From positions 1 to 37,293 of the forward strand of contig MIZA01000004.1 in NCBI GenBank assembly GCA_001875345.1: a stretch of 37,293 bases of DNA, given 5' to 3'. The position numbers were made by a program, and so were the translations under genes. Shown piece after piece: positions 1 through 5,753 of this stretch. The notes below the pieces were generated by a model. That model was not told where the DNA came from. It searched no databases and worked only from the letters and a program-made list of their open reading frames with translations. Source of the DNA: Marine Group III euryarchaeote CG-Epi1 (GTDB lineage Archaea; Thermoplasmatota; Poseidoniia; MGIII; CG-Epi1). The first letter of the stretch is position 1. Every line of letters starts with the position of its first letter.

Positions 1-238
1 CAGTCTTTGCTCCTGCTTCTTTAACAGCTTGTAAAATTAGGAGAAGTTCTACAATCTTTTTATCAGGAAAAGTATTTTGAACAACAACAACATCTTGTTC
101 ATTTACATCCATTAAAACACGGATATACCTTTCGCCATCTGGAAAATGTCTATTCACCACTCCACAAAATTCAGCATCCATTTCTTCAGCTAAGGACGCA
201 CCTAATCTTTGGTGAGTTGAACCACTAATAACGTACAT
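1..238 (-). CDS. prs: Ribose-phosphate pyrophosphokinase (PRPP synthetase), N-terminal part only
   Basis: The reading frame stays open from an ATG at 238 down to base 1, so only the first 79 residues are here and the rest lies outside the window. The visible part matches the PRPP synthetase N-terminal domain: MYVISGSTHQRLG at the start (the usual strand plus SGxxxxxLA segment), then FPDGERYIRV, the FxDGE motif that binds ATP, and VVVVQNTFPD. The enzyme makes PRPP from ribose-5-phosphate and ATP for nucleotide, histidine and cofactor synthesis in the cytoplasm. The start lies only 2 nt after the stop of the upstream ridA-like gene, so the two are probably cotranscribed. The family call is fairly secure; the catalytic loop and ribose-phosphate site cannot be checked. 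Confidence 0.85.
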   Translation of the reverse strand, partial: MYVISGSTHQRLGASLAEEMDAEFCGVVNRHFPDGERYIRVLMDVNEQDVVVVQNTFPDKKIVELLLILQAVKEAGAKT

Positions 239-240
239 AA

Positions 241-621
241 TCAGTCCAATGAAGCCATTACTTCAATTTCCATATCAGCATTCAATGGCAGACCAGCAAC
301 TTGCACTGTTGATCTTGCAGGAGCTGTGTCTTCATCAAAGAATTCAGCATATACTGCATTCATCTCTGCAAAGTCATTCATATCTGCTAAGAAAACAGTT
401 GATTTTACTACGTTATCTAAGGTTAGATTTTTTTCAGCTAATACGGCCTTTATGTTTAGAATGGCTTGCCTGGTTTGGTCAGCTACACCATTTTCTAAGT
501 CTGTAGCGTCATGCTTCCGGCCTACTTGGCCACTTAGGAAAATAAAATTCCCAGACACGACACCTTGTGAGTAAGGACCGATCGGTTTCGGAGCCATCGA
601 GCTCACCACGATCTCTTTCAT
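241..621 (-). CDS. ridA: RidA/YjgF/YER057c-family enamine/imine deaminase
   Basis: This 126-residue protein has the normal RidA length and motifs: KPIGPYSQ near the N terminus, FLSGQVG, and PARSTVQVAGLPLNADMEIEV at the C terminus, where the Arg of PARS is the conserved substrate-carboxylate ligand. RidA proteins hydrolyse reactive enamines and imines such as 2-aminoacrylate released by PLP enzymes, and act as cytoplasmic trimers. It is followed 2 nt later by prs in the same direction, so the pair looks like one transcript; RidA genes often sit near amino acid or nucleotide genes. The start ATG gives the expected MKEIVVSSMAPKPIGPYSQ layout. The family is clear; the exact substrate is not. Confidence 0.92.
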   Translation of the reverse strand: MKEIVVSSMAPKPIGPYSQGVVSGNFIFLSGQVGRKHDATDLENGVADQTRQAILNIKAVLAEKNLTLDNVVKSTVFLADMNDFAEMNAVYAEFFDEDTAPARSTVQVAGLPLNADMEIEVMASLD

Positions 622-661
622 AGGCTACGATTTAGAGGCAATTTATGTAGTTTGCTAAAAA

Positions 662-1891
662 TTAACTCCAATATGCAATTCTAGCGGCCATAACTGAATC
701 CATGTACGTTTCACAATCAAAATCCTTATCAGTTAAAGGCGAAGAACCATCTAAATCTTGAATAATGGTTTGTGTTATTGTAGGATCAACAACTCCCCAG
801 CCAGTCTGGGTGTATGGAGCCACAGGAGACACAGGTACGCCAGTTTGGCAAGCACCTTCATTTGCCCCAGGATCATACTCCGAAGCATCTGGGAAGTATG
901 AGGCTTTTTCCATACTTCTTCTGATATCATAGTTGGTAATTGAAGCGTTTTCACTGTAAATTAAGCTACCATTTCTACCACCAGATCCCTTGTCGTTGTA
1001 TTGTTCTCTAAGTTCTTGGATAACTAAGGAAAGCACGCCAGCCGTTCTTGGGGTTGCGAAACTGGTTCCTGAAGTATCATGATATCCGTCAATTGAGTCG
1101 TGGTCAGGCAAATTTTGAGTCCAGTCTGCTACTATATCCGGAGCAGTTCCAGAACAATGCATTACTTTTCCTCGATCACCATCTTCTTGGAATCCTGCAA
1201 TTCCGATTGACCATGGCGGTCCACCAGTTGCATCTTGAACACAAGTAGAGCCTGTATTATCACAAGCACCAGTGTGCAATTTGCCCATTTCATTAACAGC
1301 ATATTCGGTATCGTCTTCTATTCCTGAAACAGGAATTGAACCAATAGGTCCAAAGCTAGTTGTAATTATGTCAACCATAGGATGCTCGGCAGCTCTTCTT
1401 ACACCGTCAAACCCTTCGAGGAAGAAAATTACGGCATCAGGATTTGCATCGATTACAGCTCCGGTAACAGCAGTACCATGCCCATCATTAGGATCGTCGA
1501 GGATGGGTGTTTCGCTCCAGCCTTCTTCACCCATTGCTCCGATAATCCATGTGCCTGAGAAATATACAGTATCATTGAAGGAAATTAGATTCCAACACGT
1601 TTCCCGATCAGCTTCCACTCTTTCCTCCCAAGTTCCTGTTTGAGTTAATTCACAAGTCATTGTGACTCCGAATTCATCTAAGAAAGACTGAGGCAAGCTT
1701 TGATTTTTTTGAAAATGGTCATGGTATGGATTAATTCCAGTATCTACAGGAGCTACCACGGAGTACGAGTCCCAGAAATCTTCTTGAATTTCAATTTCAT
1801 TTGATTCAGATGTGATCGAATCATCTAAACACCCGGAAATCATGATGAAAATAATCAAAAAGCTTGGAAGCCCTTTAGCCATACCTTTCAT
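662..1891 (-). CDS. Subtilisin-like (S8) serine protease, predicted lipoprotein
   Basis: The protein has 409 residues. Residues 1-20 form a short signal peptide ending in a lipobox (I18-S-G-C21), suggesting a lipid-anchored exported protein. The S8 triad is visible: Asp50 in VDTGIN, His138 in DGHGTAVTG and Ser277 in GTSFATP. The oxyanion Asn is harder to place; N212 in the ACDNTG segment is a candidate, and the usual SAGN string is absent. The protein has several cysteines (80, 99, 210, 217, 246, 348, 393), so disulfides are possible outside the cell. The likely role is degradation of extracellular protein. It sits 40 nt upstream of ridA on the same strand. It is one of two subtilases in the window and lacks the fused permease of the other. 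Substrate specificity cannot be judged. Confidence 0.85.
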   Translation of the reverse strand: MKGMAKGLPSFLIIFIMISGCLDDSITSESNEIEIQEDFWDSYSVVAPVDTGINPYHDHFQKNQSLPQSFLDEFGVTMTCELTQTGTWEERVEADRETCWNLISFNDTVYFSGTWIIGAMGEEGWSETPILDDPNDGHGTAVTGAVIDANPDAVIFFLEGFDGVRRAAEHPMVDIITTSFGPIGSIPVSGIEDDTEYAVNEMGKLHTGACDNTGSTCVQDATGGPPWSIGIAGFQEDGDRGKVMHCSGTAPDIVADWTQNLPDHDSIDGYHDTSGTSFATPRTAGVLSLVIQELREQYNDKGSGGRNGSLIYSENASITNYDIRRSMEKASYFPDASEYDPGANEGACQTGVPVSPVAPYTQTGWGVVDPTITQTIIQDLDGSSPLTDKDFDCETYMDSVMAARIAYWS

Positions 1892-1925
1892 AATTACTTC
1901 TATGAAAAGAGTAATTTAAAACATA

Positions 1926-2540
1926 CTATCCATTTTCTGCACTATCAAATAATTTTCTTAATCCAAGCGAATCTTCTAATGTTTTAACAATAATGGGATA
2001 CTCCTCTCTTGGACTTTGATCACAAAAGAAAAAAATCAAAACCTCTTCTTTTTGATCTTCAGTCATCACTGTAATGTAATAGCCATCTATGCCAAAATTT
2101 TCACTTTTCTTAATTTTGAAATTAAAAGGTTTAAATAATTTATACTTCCAGCTTCTAAATCTAGGCCAATTAGCATATCTCCATACAAAATATCCCTTGT
2201 TCAAATCTATACATAACTCACTTCTTCTGACAAGTAGACACAAAATTAGAAGTAATATCCCGATTATCAGCACAATCACTGAATTGACAAGATTACTCTT
2301 AATGGCTATGGATAACAGAATAAACAGAATACCGATTAACGTAAGGATTGTACCGAACGTCAGGAGTGGTAACGTCGTAAATATGCTTAATCCATAGCCA
2401 TTAGGAGTAATAACGAAGCGATTTTGTTTAGATTTATTAACGCTCCATCCAGGATTATTAAGATCCCATAATTCTATTCTCGGCCTTTCAGGTACAGTAA
2501 CAAAAACATCCAATTCTTGCCATGTAAGACCTTTTTCCAT
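1926..2540 (-). CDS. Paralogous two-helix membrane protein, copy 4 of 4
   Basis: I do not recognise a named family. The 204-residue product has a short cytoplasm-like N-terminal part, two hydrophobic segments (about residues 43-67 and 75-93), then RRSELCIDLNKGYFVWRYANWPRFRSWKYK and a strand-rich C-terminal domain ending LEDSLGLRKLFDSAENG, which resembles a small beta-barrel or PH-like fold by pattern only. The start is placed at the ATG at 2540, 1 nt after the TAG of copy 3; a longer reading from a TTG 24 nt upstream would overlap copy 3, and the divergent first copy aligns only with the ATG version. The arginines after helix 2 favour a cytoplasmic C-terminal domain. Function is unknown. Confidence 0.75.
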   Translation of the reverse strand: MEKGLTWQELDVFVTVPERPRIELWDLNNPGWSVNKSKQNRFVITPNGYGLSIFTTLPLLTFGTILTLIGILFILLSIAIKSNLVNSVIVLIIGILLLILCLLVRRSELCIDLNKGYFVWRYANWPRFRSWKYKLFKPFNFKIKKSENFGIDGYYITVMTEDQKEEVLIFFFCDQSPREEYPIIVKTLEDSLGLRKLFDSAENG

Positions 2541-2541
2541 A

Positions 2542-3114
2542 CTATCTATTTCCTGCACTATCAAATAATTTTCTTAATCCAAGCGAATTTTCTAATGTTT
2601 TAACAATGATGGGAAACTCTTTTCTTGGATTTTGCTTACAGCTGAAGAAAATCAAATCAATTTCTTCTTGATCTTCAGTCATAACCGTAATGTAATAGCC
2701 AAAATAACTGCCAAAATCACGAGTTGTCTTAATTTTGAAATTAAAAGGTTTAGATAGTTTGTACTTCCAGCTTCTAAACCTAGGCCAATTAACATATCTC
2801 CAGATAACATATCCTTTGTCCAAATCTATACACAATTCACTTCTTCTGATAAGTAGACACAAAAGTAGAAGTAAGATCCCGATTATTCCCGGCATAATCT
2901 CATACAACACAATTCCGAAGAACGTAAGGGGTATACCAAACGCCAGGAGCGGCAACATCGTGAATATATTCAATAAATAGCCAGTAGGAGTAATAACGAA
3001 GCGATTGTGTTTAGATTTACGAACGCTCCAGCCTTCAATTATAGATTCATTTGAATTTCCAAGACCCACACTAACAAAAATATCTAAATCAGGATATGTA
3101 ACACCTTTTTCCAT
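2542..3114 (-). CDS. Paralogous two-helix membrane protein, copy 3 of 4
   Basis: This 190-residue protein shares long stretches with copies 2 and 4, including VRKSKHNRFVITPTGY before helix 1, RRSELCIDLDKGYVIWRY after helix 2 and NSLGLRKLFDSAGNR at the end. The linker between the two helices is shorter than in copies 2 and 4 (FGIVLYEIMPGIIGIL), so copies differ mainly in this outward-facing part and in the N-terminal 25 residues. The ATG at 3114 follows the TAG of copy 2 with a 1-nt gap (TAGTATG), a layout suited to translational coupling. DNA identity to copies 2 and 4 is high enough to see by eye, which suggests recent tandem duplication. No function is assigned. Confidence 0.75.
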   Translation of the reverse strand: MEKGVTYPDLDIFVSVGLGNSNESIIEGWSVRKSKHNRFVITPTGYLLNIFTMLPLLAFGIPLTFFGIVLYEIMPGIIGILLLLLCLLIRRSELCIDLDKGYVIWRYVNWPRFRSWKYKLSKPFNFKIKTTRDFGSYFGYYITVMTEDQEEIDLIFFSCKQNPRKEFPIIVKTLENSLGLRKLFDSAGNR

Positions 3115-3115
3115 A

Positions 3116-3718
3116 CTATCTATTTTCCGCACTATCAAATAATTTTCTTAATCCAAGCGAATCTTCTAATGTTTTAACAATAATGGGAAACTCTTTTCTT
3201 GGATTTTGATCACATCTGAAGAAAATCAAATCAATTTCTTCTTGATCTTCAGTCATAACTGTAATGTAATAGCCAAAAGCCATGCCATAATCATCAGTTG
3301 TCTTAATTTTGAAATTAAAAGGTTTAAATAATTTATACTTCCAGCTTCTAAATCTAGGCCAATTAGCATATCTCCAGACAACATATCCCTTGTCCAAATC
3401 TATACATAATTCACTTCTTCTGATAAGTATACACAAAAGTAGAAGTAAGATCCCGATTATTCCCAGCACAATCGCAATTTCTACTGGAATTGTTGGTTCT
3501 CCAAACAACACAATTCCTAAGAACGTAAAGGGTATACCAATCATCAGGAGCGGCAACATCGTGAATATATTCAATAAATAGCCATTAGGAGTAATAACGA
3601 AGCGATTGTGTTTAGATTTATTAACGCTCCATCCAGGGTTTTTAAGGTCCCATAATCTCGGACGTTCAGGTACAATAACAAATTGCTCCAAATCAGCAAA
3701 TATAACGCCTTTTTCCAT
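3116..3718 (-). CDS. Paralogous two-helix membrane protein, copy 2 of 4
   Basis: The product has 200 residues from the ATG at 3718 (MEKGVIFADLEQF). It carries PGWSVNKSKHNRFVITPNGY, then two membrane helices separated by a short loop containing FGEPTIPVEIA, then the shared RRSELCIDLDKGYVVWRYA and NWPRFRSWKYKLFKPFNFK blocks and a TEDQEEIDLIFFRCDQNPRK segment. The start again lies 1 nt after the previous stop. The conserved aromatic and basic residues in the post-helix domain are the most constrained part across the copies. It belongs to a four-gene minus-strand unit whose first gene is at 4340. No enzyme motif is visible. Confidence 0.75.
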   Translation of the reverse strand: MEKGVIFADLEQFVIVPERPRLWDLKNPGWSVNKSKHNRFVITPNGYLLNIFTMLPLLMIGIPFTFLGIVLFGEPTIPVEIAIVLGIIGILLLLLCILIRRSELCIDLDKGYVVWRYANWPRFRSWKYKLFKPFNFKIKTTDDYGMAFGYYITVMTEDQEEIDLIFFRCDQNPRKEFPIIVKTLEDSLGLRKLFDSAENR

Positions 3719-3719
3719 A

Positions 3720-4340
3720 CTATCTATTTTCCGCACCATCAAATAATCTTCTCATTCCAATTGAATCTTCTAATGTTTTAACAATTAGGGGAAACTCCTT
3801 ATTTGGATTTTGATCGCACCTAAAGAAAATCAAAGGAATTTCTTTCTCGTTTTCATCCATTACTACAAAATCATAACCCGCCATACGATTACTATTACTA
3901 TTACGAACTCCTCTAGAGTTTTTCCTAACTTTGAAACTGAAAGGTTGAAATAATTTATATTTTTTATTTCTAAATCTAGGCCAATTAACAAACCTCCAGA
4001 CAAAATACCCATTATCTAAGTCTAAAAATATTTCTTTTTGTCTGACAGTCAGAGACAAAAATAGATTGAAGAGCCCTATTCCTAGTAAGAGCAGGGACAT
4101 CTGAATATCTTCCCCGTTCAAATCAATAATACTTATAATTCCAAACAGCGTAAGAGTTACACCAAACAACAGGTACGGTAACATCTTAAAAAAGGAAAAA
4201 ATAAAAGAAATTTGGGGAGTCATTACAAAATTATAATACTGAGATTTCTCAACAGTCCATGTTTCAGATAGGCCAGACAACATTTTTAAATTTTCATTGT
4301 GCTGTACGGCCGCATAAACTCCCAATACGTTTGGCCCCAT
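3720..4340 (-). CDS. Paralogous two-helix membrane protein, copy 1 of 4 (most divergent, operon head)
   Basis: This 206-residue protein is the first gene of the four-copy unit and the most divergent. It keeps the family plan: TWTVEKSQYYNFVMTP before helix 1, FFKMLPYLLFGVTLTLFGII as helix 1, a second helix near LLLLGIGLFNLFLSL, and the strand-rich tail with FVWRFVNWPRFRNKKYKLF and LEDSIGMRRLFDGAENR. RQKEIFLDLDNG replaces the RRSELCIDLDKG of the others. The N terminus (MGPNVLGVYAAVQHNENLK) is unlike the MEKG starts of copies 2-4. The upstream 90 bases hold divergent promoters shared with the GYD gene. The function is unknown; a membrane-anchored ligand-binding or signalling role would be a guess. 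Confidence 0.75.
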   Translation of the reverse strand: MGPNVLGVYAAVQHNENLKMLSGLSETWTVEKSQYYNFVMTPQISFIFSFFKMLPYLLFGVTLTLFGIISIIDLNGEDIQMSLLLLGIGLFNLFLSLTVRQKEIFLDLDNGYFVWRFVNWPRFRNKKYKLFQPFSFKVRKNSRGVRNSNSNRMAGYDFVVMDENEKEIPLIFFRCDQNPNKEFPLIVKTLEDSIGMRRLFDGAENR

Positions 4341-4430
4341 GTTATTTTATTGCACAGCAGTATTAAAATATTTTTTACATTTTCCTTTAGGTAAGCAAAA
4401 TGTTAAATGATGTTGATACTATAGTATATT
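4341..4430. promoter_or_regulatory. Divergent promoter region (membrane family / GYD-rhodopsin)
   Basis: Ninety bases separate the divergent starts at 4340 and 4431. On the minus strand an AT-rich TATA-like run (aatattttaata) lies about 25-35 nt before copy 1. On the plus strand gttaaatg near 4402-4409 is centred about 26 nt before the GYD ATG, the spacing expected for an archaeal TATA box feeding a leaderless or very short-leadered transcript. A second AT-rich element, tatagtatatt, runs into the ATG itself. The calls are by pattern only. Confidence 0.45.
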
Positions 4431-4754
4431 ATGTCTAAATTCATGTATTCAGGTAGCTACACAAAAAAAGGTGTTCAAGGATTATTAAAAGAGGGTGGAA
4501 CCTCTAGAAGAGATGAAACCATTCGAATGGTAGAATCATTAGGAGGAACAGTTGAAGCTTACTATTGGTGCTATGGACAAGATGATTTTGTTTCAATAAT
4601 GGATTTTCCAGATCACACCACAGTAACTGGTCTGGCCTTAAACATAGCCGCATCCGGGACTTTTTCAGGAAACTTAACTCCACTTATTACTGTGGAAGAA
4701 ATGGATGAAATGGTAAAAGTTAAATTAGGAAAATATAGGCTTCCAGGGGATTAA
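4431..4754 (+). CDS. GYD-domain small protein
   Basis: This is a 107-residue soluble protein of the GYD family (alpha-beta, ferredoxin-like fold of unknown role). It shows the family pattern: an N-terminal strand (FMYSGSYTKKG), SRRDETIRMVESLGGTVEAYY, then CYGQDDFVSIMDFPD where most members have G-x-Y-D, and a C-terminal ITVEEMDEMVK helix. The usual Tyr of the name-giving motif is Asp here (GQDD). It lies 5 nt upstream of the proteorhodopsin start in the same direction, so the two are probably cotranscribed. Nothing in the sequence says how it would serve the rhodopsin. The family call is good; the function is unknown. Confidence 0.8.
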   Translation: MSKFMYSGSYTKKGVQGLLKEGGTSRRDETIRMVESLGGTVEAYYWCYGQDDFVSIMDFPDHTTVTGLALNIAASGTFSGNLTPLITVEEMDEMVKVKLGKYRLPGD

Positions 4755-4759
4755 TTTTT

Positions 4760-5611
4760 TTGTTCTTTAGCTTAAAAAACACACTATTTTTAATCGTTTG
4801 CATTTTTACAGTATTTCTTTTGCCAACTTCCGCGGCAGTGGGCGATAGTTATTCTGAAGATGGTTTTCTGGTCCTTGGGCAAGATGATTTAGTAGGAATT
4901 TCTTTTTGGATTGCAACTGCAGCGATGTTAGCTTCAAGTCTCTTTTTTCTAATAGAACGTGCAAATGTTGCACCACAGTGGAAAACATCAATGACAATTG
5001 CTACATTGATTACAGGAATCGCATTTTGGCATTACATGTATATGAGAGAACATTGGATAATAACAGGCGAGAGTCCGATAGTCTATCGATATGTTGATTG
5101 GTTTTTGACCGTCCCATTACAAATTGTTGAATTTTACTTTATTCTAGCTGCAGTGACAACAGTTACAGCAATGTTATTTTGGAGACTTTTAGGCTCTTCA
5201 GTATTGATGCTTGTTTTTGGATTTCTCGGAGAAACTCAAATGATTGGAGGAAGTTCTATAGTTTGGTGGACATTAGGAATGATTTGTTGGTTTTACATTA
5301 TCTATGAGATTTTTAGAGGAGAAGCAGCAATTATCAATAAAAATAGTGGTAATGAAGCTGGGCAATTTGCATTTCAATCTTTAAAATGGATAGTTACGAT
5401 AGGATGGGCAATTTATCCAATAGGATACTTGTATGGTTTAGAAGCGACTACAATACTGGGAGTAACAATTAGCAACACAGCATACAGTGTAGAAGCTATC
5501 AACATAATATATAATTTGGCAGATTTAGTTAACAAAACAGCATTTGGAGTTGCTATTTGGATTGCTGCTGTAAAGGATACTAAAGACTCAGAACGAACAT
5601 TTATGATTTAA
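4760..5611 (+). CDS. Proteorhodopsin-type proton pump, blue-tuned
   Basis: This 283-residue type-1 rhodopsin has an N-terminal signal-like segment (about 1-26) and seven membrane helices. In helix C, RYVDWFLTVPLQIVEF gives the proton-pump set Asp113 (Schiff-base acceptor), Thr117 and Glu124 (donor). Gln121 aligns with proteorhodopsin position 105, where Gln gives blue and Leu green absorption. His91 aligns with His75, which tunes the acceptor pKa. Lys259 in NLADLVNKTAFG binds retinal. In helix E, Trp170 appears to occupy the position that is Gly in rhodopsins with a carotenoid antenna, so no antenna is expected. The start is a TTG at 4760, chosen because it precedes the signal segment, no ATG is available, and ccagggga lies just upstream. 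No retinal-synthesis gene is adjacent. The protein pumps protons outward across the membrane in light. Confidence 0.95.
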   Translation: MFFSLKNTLFLIVCIFTVFLLPTSAAVGDSYSEDGFLVLGQDDLVGISFWIATAAMLASSLFFLIERANVAPQWKTSMTIATLITGIAFWHYMYMREHWIITGESPIVYRYVDWFLTVPLQIVEFYFILAAVTTVTAMLFWRLLGSSVLMLVFGFLGETQMIGGSSIVWWTLGMICWFYIIYEIFRGEAAIINKNSGNEAGQFAFQSLKWIVTIGWAIYPIGYLYGLEATTILGVTISNTAYSVEAINIIYNLADLVNKTAFGVAIWIAAVKDTKDSERTFMI

Positions 5612-5626
5612 TCAATTTGATTAAAT
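5606..5626. repeat. 21-bp palindrome over the rhodopsin stop codon
   Basis: atttaatcaa-t-ttgattaaat is a perfect 10-bp inverted repeat with a 1-nt centre. It includes the TAA of the rhodopsin gene at 5609-5611. As RNA it can form an 8-bp stem with a 5-nt loop. It could be a terminator-like or stabilising 3' element, or a protein-binding dyad; the sequence alone does not decide. Confidence 0.6.
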
Positions 5627-5710
5627 GTTTGCCGCCATCAAAAGGTGTATTGACATGAACTTAAGCATTAGTGTTTGTCTAAATGCGAAATAACGGCGGC
5701 AAATGCATTT
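5623..5710. other. Long inverted repeat with GC-rich arms between convergent genes, possible structured RNA
   Basis: The left arm aaatg-tttgccgcc (5623-5636) pairs with the right arm ggcggcaaa-tgcattt (5695-5710): nine contiguous pairs, then a 2-nt bulge, then five more. The GCCGCC/GGCGGC arms stand out in a very AT-rich region. The 58-nt interior contains a second small stem, gcatt (5665-5669) with aatgc (5682-5686). It fills most of the 142-nt space between the rhodopsin stop and the convergent RNB stop at 5754. The loop is too long for a simple terminator hairpin. It could be a small RNA, a 3' UTR structure or a bidirectional transcription barrier. Confidence 0.5.
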
Positions 5711-5753
5711 TAATTAATTCAATTATATCGATGTTGGCTGTACAATAAATATA

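Larger units (their letters stand above)
1926..3742 (-). repeat. Tandem gene duplication block (three close copies)
   Basis: Copies 2, 3 and 4 form direct repeats of roughly 575-615 nt. The nucleotide blocks around 2100-2200, 2720-2820 and 3300-3400 are almost the same (for example aaattaaaaggtttaaataa with small changes), as are the junctions tactatctattt...cactatcaaataat at about 2540, 3115 and 3720. The junction repeats carry the end of one gene and the start of the next, which explains why each unit duplicates as a complete gene. Differences cluster in the inter-helix loop and the N-terminal segment. Confidence 0.8.
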
